A stretch of DNA of 64,000 nucleotides. It comes from Diabrotica undecimpunctata (lineage: Eukaryota > Arthropoda > Insecta > Coleoptera > Chrysomelidae). Under the pieces are notes generated by a model. It did no database searches, was not told the origin of the DNA, and saw only the letters and a program-made list of their open reading frames with translations. Shown here one piece after another: positions 38,101 through 47,271 of this stretch. The position numbers and the translations under genes were made by a program. How positions within the stretch are numbered: position 1 is the first letter of the stretch; the number at the start of each line of letters is the position of its first letter. The stretch covers positions 20,052,741 to 20,116,740 of the forward strand of contig NC_092805.1 in the NCBI RefSeq assembly GCF_040954645.1, given 5' to 3'.

Positions 38101-41100
38101 AGAACTAAGACAAAGAATGATTAAGTGTTATGTTTAGTCCGTACTTTTGTATAGTGCAGAAGTGTGGACGCTAAAAGTATCGATCATAAACAAAATTGAA
38201 GCATTGGAAATGTGGGTTCATAGACGAATGCTGAAAATACCTTGGGCAGCAAGGAAAACTAATGAAGAAGTACTAAAGAGCGTCAACAAAGATAGAGAAC
38301 TGCTAAAGACTGTTAAACATCGAAAATGTCTTATCTAGTCCTCCACACGAACAGAAGTGTCATTAATCGTTTGTGGTTAAGGTGTCAAGAAAGTGGTGAT
38401 GTTACTGAACGTCATCAGACCGTACAAGGATAACCAACCAGACTGAATACCATTTTATTAGGTTGCGAGATCGCATTGTAACTGCATCACCATTATTACA
38501 AATGAGGCTAAAGGAGACCAATCAGGTGTTTGTAAGTGATTAAACCATTAAAAACATACCTCATGACCTAAAGTTTAATGCTGGAAGACCTCTGAAATTG
38601 CCTGTGTTATATCAAATACAGGAATATCTTTTAACACTAGAAGCACCAGAGCGGTCATTTTGACTGCTTTTCATTTTTGACACTCTGTATTACCTATTCA
38701 TAAATGTTTTAGAAACTTGATAATTTATGAATGTTCCTAGATCTATTTGAAGATTATAATTTCTCTTTTACAGGTACTTAGCGTAATTACTTTTTAAGAT
38801 ATGGTAACGTATACCTAGAACTACCATATAGCAGTCATTTTGACTGCTTTCTATTTTCGACCCTCATTAGTCTAGAGTATTACTCATTCATATTTATTTT
38901 ACAAAATTTATGATTTGGGACTTTATTATTTACTTGAGGATTATAATTTTTCTTTTACAGGTACTTAGTATAAATACATTTTGAATATATTTATGTTGAT
39001 GTCTACCTAGAAAAATGCGGTCCTAATGACGAGGTAGTCTAATTTTTGTTCTACTTTTCTGGGAAGTTTTTACTTATTTTATGTATAAAATACATCGAAA
39101 ATATTTGTTATTATGTAGTTTGAGTATACTCTTTGCAATTGCATGTTCAATCTGTATTTTGATTAATTTTACATTGTGATTTTTATTTTTTCTGCTGTTA
39201 TCATGTCTCGCCGATATTTGACTCAGCAGGAGCTATTAGAGTGTCTACAGAATTTGTCAGAAGATGAATCTGTAGCAGAGTTATCTGATGAAGATGTATC
39301 CGATAATGAAGTTGACGAGTATGTGCCTAATACAGTTGATCAAGGACATTCATCGGGCAGTGATTCTGAAGGTGAAGTTGAGATTGAGGTGATGCCCAGT
39401 ACTTCTGCTTCAACTTCGAATGCAGACTTCAATACATCTTCAGAAATGATTACCAACCAGGTAAGAGGAATTTGCAGAAGCAATTTAGAAAATTCTTCCA
39501 TAGATACCATAGGATGGGAGTTACTTGACAACAATGCTAGTACACCAGGTAAGCAACTATATTATATTAGTAGCTTTTATTTATGTATTCACTTAGGTGT
39601 ATAATATTTTTGAGCATATTCTTCTTGATGTCACGAATATTGGTGTTAATCATGGCAATATTTATCTTATCTGCAGGATGTTCTTCTTCCTGGACCCCGT
39701 TTTCCAAATATTTTTCCTTGCAGGATGGCTTGTAGAAGGGCGCATCTAGATTCATTTCGCACAATGTTTTCGAAATATTGTAACTTTCGAGATTTGATGG
39801 TGGTCCACGGGATTTGAAGTGTTCTCCGATTTAGCCACAGCTCGAATGCTTCCAATTTTCTGCATATATCTTCGTCAAGGTCAACTATTCAACACCATAA
39901 AAAAGAACAGATGGCTCTTGAAGAAGGCCCCCATCTGGTTGAAGGTGGATCTAGCTTTTCCGATGTGCGCTCTTATTTCTTGGTTGCTCTTCCATTCTTT
40001 ATTTATTACGATGCCAGTTATTTAAATAAATAAATAAATGAGTATATACCTGCATACTAATTTATCTCGTTCATTTTAGGAAGGCGTACCAGTCAAAATG
40101 TTCTAAAGAAAGCTGCTGGACCAACCCCTCATGCTAAGAGAAGCATTATTAGAGATTCTGCAGCTAGTGCATGGCGGCTGTTGATTAATGAATGCATACT
40201 CCGTAACATAAAGTCATGTACTGTTGCTGAAGGTAGAAGAAAACTCAAAGATGAAAATTGGCAAATTTCTATTGAAGAAATCAAAGCATTTATATCCTTA
40301 TTGTATGCTAGGGGAGCTTATAAGGCACGAAATGTTAGCATAAAGATGCTGTGGTCTGGTACATGGGGTCCAAATTTTTTTTAAAGAGACGATGTCTAGA
40401 AACAAATTTACACAAATAATGAGTTTTATCCGTTTTGATATGAGAAATACCAGATCTGAGCGATTATTAACAGATAAATTTGCACTTGCTTCGGGAATAT
40501 GGAACCCATTTATAGAGAATTGTATATTATGTTATACACCTGGCGAAAATATAACTATCGACGAACAGCTTTTTTCCACGAAGGCAAGATGCCGCTTTAC
40601 CCAGTACATGGCGAATAAACCAGATAAGTTTGGAATTAAATTCTGGTTTGCAGCGGATGTCGAGTCCAAATATTTGTTGAACGAATTTCCTTACCTAGGG
40701 AAAGATGAACAACGACCAGTCAATCAACTTCTGGGGGAACATGTTAGCCGTCTAATGGAACCATTTATAAATAAAGGAAGAAATGTCACGACGGATAATT
40801 TCTTTACGTCCATAAAGTTGGCAAAAGAATTACGAAAGAAGGCTACCAGCATTGTTGGAACAATCAACCGAACAAGAAAGGATATTCCACCGTCAGTAAA
40901 AAATGAAAAGATGGAATTGTACAAAACAAAAATTTTCAAACACGAAGACTTGACGCTAACGGCGTACCAGGGAAAAGTCAACAAAAATGTTCTAGTGCTG
41001 AGTTCTTTACACTCGAATGATATTAAAATGGGCACAGATAAAAAGAAAAAACCGGAAACCATCATCTTCTACAACCAGACAAAATACGGAGTAGACGTTG

Positions 41101-44100
41101 TAGATCAGATGGCTAGACTGTATTCAACCAAATCTGCTTCAAGAAGATGGCCGTTGCAAGTTTTTTTTAATATTTTAGATATGGCAGGGATAAATGCTTG
41201 GGTTCTGTATAAGAAAGTTGCGGGCAGTCAAATATCTAGGCAGGATTTCCTACTTCAGTTAGCAGAAGAATTGCGAGAAGATCACATGACTAAGGGCAGG
41301 ACAACATCAACGGATACAAATCCAAGAGGTACAAAAAAACCACCAAATAATAAACGTAAGCAGTGTCAAACAGGGAATTGCAACAAAAATAAAACATTTG
41401 AAATTTGTCATATATGTAAAAAATTTGTGTGTGGGTCATGAACAAGCAAAATTGAAAAATTTTGCTACTGCATAAATTGTACTTAAATAATTAAATAATT
41501 TATTTAAATATATTAAATATGTCTTTTATTATTAGTTATTAACTCAATATAGGTTTTTATCAAATAAAAAAAATACCAAAACGGCTGACAATAGAAAATT
41601 CTAATATCCGTCATTTTGACCGCCGGTGGTGCTTCTAGGTATGCAAAAATGCTGGTGCTTCTAGTGTTAAAAAATAACAGTGAAATTTGTACACCCCATA
41701 AATATTTTGTAGGGGTTTTGTTCACTTAAACCCCTCCAAACGTTTGTATACATTTCGATTAAATTAATATTGTGGTACCATTAATTAAACACAATGTTTT
41801 TAAAACTTTTTTATCTTCTAGTTCTTTTTCGATAAGCCAGTTTTTATCGAGATGCGGCTTCTTTTTTCATATGTTTCTCTGAGTTGCTAACAAAATGTAA
41901 AATATAAATAAATTTTCATATTATTACCAGGTCTCTATGATCTTACTTAACCATTTAAAAATATGTGTTGAATTTTACAAATGTGCAAAATGACCTCCAC
42001 TTTCTTGAATACACAGTCGACACCGCCACCGTTTTAAAAAGGAAAATCGAATATTTTGGAAAATCATGGGCTTCTGACGCAATCGATTTGCAGCTTCCAT
42101 GGTTCTATTCCTTAATTTTTGTTCTTTCATAATTGGTACGGAATATACGAACCCTTTCATAAAACCCCAGAAGCAAATGTCAATTGGGTTAAGATCTGCA
42201 CCTCTGGGTGGCCAAAAAATAGGCGCACCATGGCCCCTTTAAATCCAACGTCCAGGATACTGATCGAAAAGATATTCTCTTATTTCATTATGGTAATACG
42301 CTGGGACGCCATCCTGTAAAAATCACATATTTTTCCTACCTGCGAGATTGACCACGTCTAAGTACTGTGGTAACACGTTTTGTAGAAAGTGTAAATAATT
42401 TTCATTGTTTCAATTATTTGGAAGAAATACTCGCCTTATTAGGTTATTATCCACAATTCCTGCCCAAACATTGACTTTATAATGTCTTTGGTGATGAGAG
42501 ACTTTTTTGCGTGGGGGTTTTCTTCGGCCGAGATGTACGTGCTATGGTGGTTCGTAATGCCAACCCATACCAACATTTGGGGGGTTTAAGAGAACAGAAT
42601 GTTCATTTTCAATATAAAATCTCTAACAGTTTTCGATATATTGTAAAAATCGATTTTCATTTTGTAACTTCAAAGGACTGTAACTTTTTTTATGTCATAC
42701 TAGTTTATTATTGTGTTTTTATTGCTTAGTTACCAACTACGTAATAGTGTACTTTATGCCCGCGCGGGCATACAGTATACTTTATGGCTTGCACGGGCGT
42801 AAAGATACAAACAAAAAGATAACTTATTAGAAACATATTTATTTAACATTTCAAAACATTACTTAGAATTCACATAAAACTGGCAATTCTGAAAGGATAT
42901 TTAGATTATTTATTATTTGGTTAGGGATCTCAAAAATATCTTGCATTTTCACGGTTTTAGCACAGAATAAATAACAATCAGAATGCCCACTCTCAGATGC
43001 CGCCTTTGAAGTTTGTCAGCACGCGAACGCCATGTTTTAGACGGAAACATAGACTCGAATTGAGAAATTTGGGACAAGTTACGACAGAACTGTAATTAAA
43101 ATTTTTAGAGTTTAATAATTTAGTACATTTGAAATAATTTATTCTTCAACTAAAAGTACGAATAAAATAGTGCATATTATATCTGTAGTTGCTGTAAATA
43201 AATTAAACCGGGTTAATTTGTCCTTGCACACCAGATAAAATGTCACTGAACAGCACTGGTTCCGACTAAAACATGGCTGATTCCGTTTACGCGAACGAGA
43301 TGCGCGTACTTATTTTTTCAAGCAGAGTGGGCATTTTGATTGTTTATTATTCTGTGGTTTTAGTTTGACACGTTTGACAGCATTTCCGTAGTGTAGCAAC
43401 ATAACACAGATATAATGTCTACTATAGAAAATGTCACACTGAGAGTGCAGTACGGGTAAGATACGGCAATGCTTTTCTTATGGAGAATAAACGCGCAGGG
43501 TTGTCGGTTTTCTCCAGCTGTTGATTGCTCATTGTCTCACAGGACCGGCTTGGATAAAATGCATCTGCCGGCAGTACGAGTAAAATATTTTATATTATGT
43601 ATACGTATACAGTAGAATAAAAAGGCATTGATCAGTTATTGACAACGAAAACTATGAATTTTGCATATAAAACGTCAACATGAGATATACAATTGAATCA
43701 TATTCATAAGAGTAACATTTGAACACCTCTTTACAAGAACAACATACAATAACTGTAGTTTTAATGTTTTACATAAAATAGAAAAAACCTACATAATTTC
43801 TAGGAAAGAATTTGGAAACTTGGAAATGATATTATATATAATATTAAAATTTCCAATTCTTTCATAGAAATTAGATTTTTTCTATTGTATGTAAAATATT
43901 AAAAATACAGTTATGTTGTTTCTATAAATAGGTCTTCATTTCTTTTGTAAAACTTCTGCTACAAATTACGATCATTAACATAATCACCTAAATATGGCCA
44001 TAAACTTGTTTGTCATAATTAGTATTTGATAAACTCCAAGCTTTCCCTATTTCACCCCCTACCCATCCTAAGGATGGGTAGGGGGTGAAAGTGCTTTTGG

Positions 44101-46199
44101 AAAACGAAACTACACTTCAAAATTTAGTCCGAGTTTCAACAGAGAGCATGGAGTCCCATAAGTTTAAATCCGGTGAATTATTTAACGGTTGCGCTAAACT
44201 CGTAGTGTTAAATGTGTTGCGTTTTTTACAAAATACGGAACAACTTAATGTAAGTGCTGCTGTAAGACGTACATCGCTGATGACTGGTGTTAGCGAAAGA
44301 AGCATTTACTATTTCAAAAAAGAAAAAGAACAGAGTGGAACGTTGGAATCGCCAAAAAAAACGTAAAAAACGAGTGTGTCAATCAAATTCTAGAATATTC
44401 ACATATGACGAGGGTGTAAGAAGTATTCTACGGAGAATTGTTCATTGTGAATTTTTCATGAAAAATTTGCCGCCATTCTTAAAGCATATACATAACTTCA
44501 TACAAGGTAATGAGAATATACAGCCGTTGTCTCTTTCTACTTTATACAGACTTCTGAAAGATATTGGATTTGTTTATAAGAAACGTGGCCGAAGAAGCAT
44601 CATGGTGGAGCGAGAGGATATTATTCATTGGCGCCATAATTATTTGAGAACCATACGACGTTTGAGAAAAGACCATTGCAATATCATATATTTGGACGAA
44701 TCGTGGGTTAATGTTGGCCAATCTATAAATTACAAATGGTGCGATACTACGATACAAAACAGTCGTGATGCTTTTCTCAAAGGTTTAAGTACTGGCTTAA
44801 AAGCACCTACTAAACGAGGTCCACGATATGTTTTATTGCATGCAGGTTTTTCAGGAGGTTTCCTTCCTGGCACACAGCGTGTTTTTCTGGTAAAGAAAAA
44901 TGATGGCGACTATCACGATGAAATGGATGCCGCATATTTTGGGCTTTTCGGATAATGGGCTAGGTGCACGGAAATCGAGTTCCCGGAGGTTCCACCCTGT
45001 ATATTTATAGCTATCAAGACATGTAATTTAAAATATATTTGTGAGTTTAATAAAGTATAAATATAATATAATGTTAAATAACTTACACTATAAACCTTAT
45101 ACCTGCTCATCTGGTCAAGTGTTGGCAAGGAAAAGCATTATCCCATATGGAATAACACAAGGTTTCGCTGAAAACTACCAGGTTGCTATACCAAGGAACT
45201 AGGTAAACTTATGTTGTGTGTAAAAAATGCGAGACTGCATTATGTTTTAACAAGGACAAAAACTGCACTTCAGATTTCCACAAAAAAAAAATTCATAATA
45301 GGTGTTAAAATTTCGCAGTGATTCAAGTGCGCAACTTGTTTTTTTAATAACATCGCCGGGATTAAAAAATGTGCAAAGCTTTTTCTATATTCCCGTTCCT
45401 GATAATTTTTCACATATTTACAAAAGAAAAAGTTTTTCTTGGATATTGGGCTGGGTGCACGGAAATCGAGTTACCGGAGGTTCCACCCGGTATATTTATA
45501 GCTATCAAGAAATGTAATTTAAAATACATTTGTTAGTTTAATAAAGTATACAGTTTTATAATAAAATTCTCGCTAAAAACTTAAGGTCTTTTTATTCAAA
45601 TTCATGCCTCTTATTTGGCTACTTGAAGGCAATTATTTTATCAATATATTATTTTATAATAAATAACAGAGCCCGGCGTAGAGATCTGGGTACGGTTCTG
45701 TGACTACCACTTGGACCTGTTTGTATCGCCAAGCACAAGGCGTGAAATCCGGCAATTGTGCATTCCTATATTAGCCGTACTGCACTCTCGGTGTGACATT
45801 TTCTATAGTAAATATATTGTCAAAATGAAATCGAATTTTCGGATTTTTTGGAACATATTTATTTGTAGATGCAATAACGAACTAGTATGACATAAAAGTT
45901 TGTATGCTGTCTGTTCATAAACATCTATTTAATACCCTTGGTACATAAATAACTATTATGTGCACATTTGCACTAAGGTAAGTTAGGTTCACTCGAACTA
46001 TTTTTGGTTCCAGAATATGTGATTTAATTTATGACCTACCTTTTTGTTACACCCTGTATATCGTTACTTTTAATAGTTATTACTTTTAGTAGTGACTATA
46101 TAATATAAAATAAATTTTAATATGTTTACCTATGGGTAAGCTCCAATTAATATTAACTCTTCCTAACACTATCATACACACAATAAGAAGGACTTTCAT
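25395..46199 (-). CDS. Secreted neutral lipase, complete four-exon gene, intact catalytic triad
   Basis: Exons 46130-46199, 29578-29973, 29245-29526 and 25395-25627 join to 981 nt, giving 326 aa plus stop. All three introns are phase 1 with GT-AG ends: 16.2 kb, 51 nt and 3.6 kb. The N-terminus MKVLLIVCMIVLGRVNI is a predicted signal peptide. Landmarks in order are IIHGW (oxyanion, about 85-87), GHSLG with nucleophile Ser158, ALDPAGP with Asp186, DADFVDVIHTD, GHVDFYPN, and CSHARS with His254. This is the standard pancreatic-lipase-like layout and length for insect secreted lipases. It should hydrolyse acyl esters of glycerolipids outside the cell, probably in the gut. It is a tandem paralogue of the lipase at 1134-15427, which lacks the serine. 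The join of the distant exon 1 rests on phase, splice sites and signal peptide, not on transcript data. Confidence 0.88.
25750..26860 (+). pseudogene. pogo-like transposon, 5' part with broken transposase
   Basis: ATG at 26197 follows acceptor TTATTTTCAG and opens KRGLWTENQLESAIHTVRSG and LRRRMKSNNLKK, a psq-type helix-turn-helix. After a frameshift at about 26385 it continues LQKAGFAPTRAGVREMAFRL, then LAGFDWLQSFLRRNPDLS and KKDVSDYFDLLE, the CENP-B-type domain that precedes the DDE core. The frame is lost after about 26720 and no catalytic Asp remains. Upstream, GAGAGATGGCTCG (25756) and GTGAGATGACTC (25773) reappear as GTGAGCCATCTCACC (26079) and TTGGCTCGC inside a predicted 5'UTR intron (25891-26194). 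Confidence 0.75.
26860..28920 (+). pseudogene. Decayed non-LTR retrotransposon (endonuclease/RT type), near full ORF2 length
   Basis: Broken frames spell NNWFVEECKRVTKEKNGAYL, then EVLKRWQEHISTLLNGDSRA, TIDHISSIRQI and FHYIFAEFKA (RT palm A region). They continue with TINGGLHQGDVLSCKLFNLA, IIRPVLTYGSET and INRLRWVGHIMQIDKSNP. The order matches an endonuclease-RT ORF of CR1/RTE type. Many stops and frameshifts are present, and no YADD box survives. A 51-bp tandem duplication sits at about 28010-28105. It lies in intron 3 of lipase 2. Confidence 0.7.
28010..28105. repeat. 51-bp tandem duplication inside the retrotransposon relic
   Basis: GCGTTAGAAAAAGTCATGA followed by ...GATTCGGGAATAAACTTAAC occurs twice head to tail, with one difference visible. 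It duplicates the ALEKVMRDSGIN segment of the reverse transcriptase. Confidence 0.9.
29056..29133. repeat. (AT)n microsatellite
   Basis: A pure dinucleotide run of about 78 bp, about 110 bp from lipase 2 exon 3. Confidence 0.95.
29245..29526 (-). CDS. Lipase 2 exon 3 (nucleophile and acid)
   Basis: The 282-nt exon follows ACTTTTGTAG and ends at GTAAGT. It begins with the last two bases of Gly156, then HSLGSQ with Ser158, RITALDPAGP with Asp186, and GHVDFYPNEGKHQPGCPS. Confidence 0.92.
29578..29973 (-). CDS. Lipase 2 exon 2
   Basis: The 396-nt exon follows TTTGTTACAG and ends at GTAGAA. It encodes residues 25-155, including VLIIHGWTTDDTSPW and HNIIFLNWSKAGNKTYH, and ends in VHLI just before the elbow. 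Only 51 nt separate it from exon 3. Confidence 0.92.
30235..30905 (+). pseudogene. piggyBac transposase C-terminal fragment
   Basis: It reads KGLPDFMRKKQTKNEKLQN, then TATKWLDTKEVMVITTANQS and CTLNMGGVDYFDHFRASYP, the last containing the third catalytic Asp region of piggyBac. An interruption at 30550-30590 precedes DASVINAYIITQEFM and a Cys-rich end (TCRCRSTKKEEKRANILCSY). Stops break the tail. It is unlike the intact piggyBac at 38635-41666, so it comes from a different subfamily. Confidence 0.75.
31310..32400 (+). pseudogene. RTE-type retrotransposon, 3' half of ORF
   Basis: It contains RQGCVLLPSLFTIYSEDL, then NNIRYADDTVIIAESEKDLQ with an intact YADD box, MRKFLSNQSPNLQIRYRIVK, FEIWLFRRIFKIPYYE and YLGHILRNEKYELLQLIIKG, with GKGGPGRRQIFWLKN at the end. 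It is 5'-truncated within the RT domain and broken by several stops and a frameshift. It lies in intron 1 of lipase 2. Confidence 0.8.
32400..33640. other. No gene recognised
   Basis: AT-rich intron sequence of lipase 2. A MSSVLADKK-like ATG with a donor-like site near 32805-32815 on the minus strand was considered as an alternative exon 1 but lacks a signal peptide. Confidence 0.35.
33652..36239. mobile_element. Long-terminal-inverted-repeat (foldback-like) element with internal gene fragment
   Basis: Arms of about 870 bp (33652-34520) and 920 bp (35318-36239) are inverted copies of each other. The outer ends are GGCGGGATCTG... and ...CAGATCCCGCC. The same 7-bp word TAGACTA abuts both ends (33645-33651 and 36240-36246), a likely target duplication. 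The left arm lacks about 85-90 bp present in the right arm near 35405-35500. The unique core of about 800 bp has an open frame with a CXC-type Cys cluster (34508-34867) and a downstream AATAAA. No transposase was recognised. It lies in intron 1 of lipase 2. Confidence 0.8.
34508..34867 (+). CDS. CXC-type cysteine-rich protein fragment, acidic tail, nuclear-type basic end
   Basis: A frame open from 34508 to the stop at 34865-34867 encodes NISCKCKKLCTKTCSC, then GLKCSDYCLYCNDQTCKN, a nine-Cys cluster with spacing CxCx3Cx3CxCx6Cx3Cx2Cx4C followed by Lys-Asn. That is like the Tesmin/TSO1 CXC metal- and DNA-binding domain. A long acidic stretch follows (EEETLNLQIEDEDIEMESEG), then a basic SKKRKRL end that could be a nuclear signal. 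No ATG precedes the Cys cluster in this frame, so it is probably the last exon or 3' remnant of a longer protein carried in the core of the long-inverted-repeat element. Similar Cys tails occur on TE-encoded proteins; function here is unknown. Confidence 0.5.
   Translation, partial: KRQIKSLFRNISCKCKKLCTKTCSCIKHGLKCSDYCLYCNDQTCKNIEHSKILEEVERYMYKESMFSLDFLETQDKATDEGEETLNLQIEDEDIEMESEGFEKEIRPEDSCPSKKRKRL
36310..38340 (+). pseudogene. RTE-type retrotransposon, endonuclease end through RT and C-terminal region
   Basis: The left part ends the AP-endonuclease (GTDIGSDHQLLVADIKLRL with the SDH motif). It continues through a linker (EYRHL, WMRERCGEMEDIISKHDL) into the RT: KACGPDDTPTELLKLIEND, WLKSIFVAIPK, FSFRNAMGTREALFALK, VFACFVDLKYSM, RGVRQGC and VIRYSDDTVILLDN. 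The usual YADD is YSDD here. The 3' part has KMTYLGTMITDQLDPDIEIK and IEALEMWVHRRMLKIPWAA. Several frameshifts and stops are present. It is the most complete copy of the RTE-like family in the window. Confidence 0.82.
39203..41441 (+). pseudogene. piggyBac transposase, one intron, single frameshift at an 8-T run
   Basis: Exon 1 (39203-39548) starts MSRRYLTQQELLECLQNLSE, is acidic, and ends in phase 1 at GTAAGC. Exon 2 resumes at 40080 after TTCATTTTAG with RRTSQNVLKKAAGP. The frame breaks at the T run at 40374-40382 (WGPNFF then stop); the downstream frame continues as ETMSRNKFTQIMSF. The three catalytic Asp are in NITIDEQLF, NVTTDNFFTS and GVDVVDQMARLYS. The C-terminal Cys-rich domain (CQTGNCNKNKTFEICHICKK) is cut by TGA at 41439-41441, with more Cys codons after it. 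The intron holds an inverted RTE scrap. One extra T could be a real lesion or an assembly error. Confidence 0.9.
39567..39855 (-). pseudogene. RTE retrotransposon scrap in piggyBac intron
   Basis: It encodes MEAFELWLNRRTLQIPWTT, then YFENIVRNESRCALLQAILQ and GKRGPGRRTSC, with one frameshift near 39700. It lies inside the predicted intron 39549-40079 of the piggyBac gene, so it either inserted there or was captured before mobilisation. Confidence 0.7.
41975..42545 (-). pseudogene. Tc1/mariner-like transposase C-terminal (DDE) fragment
   Basis: On the minus strand, broken frames give HYKVNVWAGIVDNNLIRRVF, then FLQDGVPAYYHNEIREYL (second catalytic Asp), FWPPRGADLNPIDICFWGF (third acidic position) and RLCIQESGGHFAHL at the C-terminus. 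It is the natural downstream half of the DUF4817-type fragment at 89-457. It has stops and its N-terminal half is lacking. Confidence 0.75.
42560..43420. other. No gene recognised
   Basis: It contains a short GC palindrome GCCCGCGCGGGC at 42758-42769 inside TACTTTATG repeats. It is otherwise AT-rich intron DNA of lipase 2. Confidence 0.35.
44085..44955 (+). pseudogene. IS630/Tc1-like transposase, frameshifted and 3'-truncated
   Basis: It starts near 44085-44150 (SMESHKFKSGELFNGCAKLV), continuing VSAAVRRTSLMTGVSERSIY (helix-turn-helix). A frameshift near 44340 follows, then FFMKNLPPFLKHIHNFIQ, STLYRLLKDIGFVYKKRGR, IIYLDESWVNVGQSIN (first Asp) and LLHAGFSGGFLPGTQRVFLV, with GDYHDEMDA last. The frame ends at AYFGLFG where a repeated non-coding block begins, so the MDNA-type second Asp and third acidic residue are gone. 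Same family as 9690, 13036 and 22899. Confidence 0.78.
44957..45555. repeat. About 100-bp direct repeat inside the IS630-like element
   Basis: Blocks at about 44957-45057 and 45449-45549 both run GGTGCACGGAAATCGAGTT, CGGAGGTTCCACCC, TATATTTATAGCTATCAAGA and GTTTAATAAAGTATA with only a few differences. Each contains an AATAAA-like signal. The intervening sequence of about 390 bp has no recognised gene. Confidence 0.85.
46130..46199 (-). CDS. Lipase 2 exon 1 (signal peptide)
   Basis: The 70-nt exon is ATG plus 22 codons plus one base, ending at a GTAAAC donor. The hydrophobic VLLIVCMIVLG core marks a signal peptide. The leftover G plus AT of the 29973 exon makes Asp24, the same junction residue as Asp21 in lipase 1. 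No clear TATA box was identified upstream. Confidence 0.75.
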
Positions 46200-46672
46200 C
46201 TTATATAGTTCATTCAGTCTTGAATACTGTCACTACTACAATAAAATTTGGTTTAATTTAGTAACTTTAATACGTTTTAAATGTTTTAAAAGTCGATGAC
46301 ATTGTACATGACCGTAAATGTTTTCTTAATTGACATATTTGTGATATGTTACGTAATTTGTGATAACCACAGCAACATTCTCGGGTACAAGTAAAATATT
46401 ATTTTCTAAAACAAAAATATAGAAGTACTTTCCAATGGTTCCAGTTTATCTTACGTTTAAAACTTAGTTTTGTATGAAGCGTTAAAAATTGTATTTTGTT
46501 TATATTATAGTGCGCATTTAAAATTCTTAGACTCGATTCGCTCGGCTCGGAATAATTTGACAGATTCAATTTACAAAACAAAAATTTCGACCTATCAAAA
46601 TTAATAGCGCAAGTATCCTTTGTTTGCAGACTTTTTTAAATAAAAAGAGAAGAGTAATCATAAATATTGGTA

Positions 46673-46898
46673 TACTAAAATCACAATCAAGATGCACTTG
46701 AAATAAACAAACCAAGACACGTTAAATGTTACAAGGAGCACTCTCAAATAATGATTTACAATGTGTATACATTGTATAAATCACAAATCATGATTTACAA
46801 ACTTTATACATTGTAAATCATGATTCGGGAGTGTTCCTCGTAACATTCAAGTGTCTTGGTTTATTTATTTCTAGTGCATCTTGATTGTGATTTTAGTA
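46673..46898. mobile_element. Palindromic MITE, 226 bp
   Basis: The inverted arms start TACTAAAATCACAATCAAGA and match over about 100 bp with scattered differences. The centre carries nested AATCATGATTTACAA repeats. No coding content. It lies about 470 bp upstream of the lipase 2 start. Confidence 0.85.
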
Positions 46899-47271
46899 CA
46901 ATGTATCGTCATTAATTTTTTTTAAACTTTTCATTTGCAAATATCAATCTAGGGATGACCAAATAAACTTTTTTTTTTATTGATGCAGTTTTATTTCGTT
47001 AATATGTGCGTAATTATTTATTATTAGTAAATTTGCCCGTCGCATGCGAGAGGGGATCCAATCCATTGTCACCTACAGTCATTAAATTTTTAAAATAATA
47101 AACTTTTTGCGTATAATCCAAGCAAATATAAAATATGAACTGGTGCACTTCTGACTTGACATCATGGTTTGTTTACTATACCCTGTATATATCATCCAGC
47201 CTTCATGTCGATTTATGGTTTAGATATCGCTGTCCTGGTGGAACATTGACGTAACTGCAAATTTATCGAAA

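Larger units (their letters stand above)
38635..41666 (+). mobile_element. piggyBac transposon with TTAA duplication, nearly intact
   Basis: The 15-bp inverted ends are perfect: CACTAGAAGCACCAG at 38635 and its complement ending at 41666. TTAA flanks both sides (38631-38634, 41667-41670), the piggyBac signature. Subterminal copies of a CTAGAA...GCGGTCATTTTGAC motif occur at 38635, 38813 and 39003 on the left and inverted at 41611-41640 on the right. The length is 3032 bp. Its transposase gene has one intron and one homopolymer frameshift. It lies in intron 1 of lipase 2. Confidence 0.93.
43422..45808 (+). mobile_element. IS630/Tc1-like transposon with near-perfect inverted ends and TA flanks
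   Basis: The terminal inverted repeats are about 34 bp, starting CTATAGAAAATGTCACAC and ending in GAGAGTGCAGTACGG, with one mismatch at the right end (43422 and 45808). TA abuts both ends, the duplication expected for this superfamily. The transposase gene inside is truncated at its 3' end, so the element is probably non-autonomous. The length is 2387 bp. Confidence 0.85.

Noticed and set aside
42755..42800. GC palindrome as a regulatory site
   Set aside because: A single short palindrome in repeated TACTTTATG context; nothing ties it to a gene.
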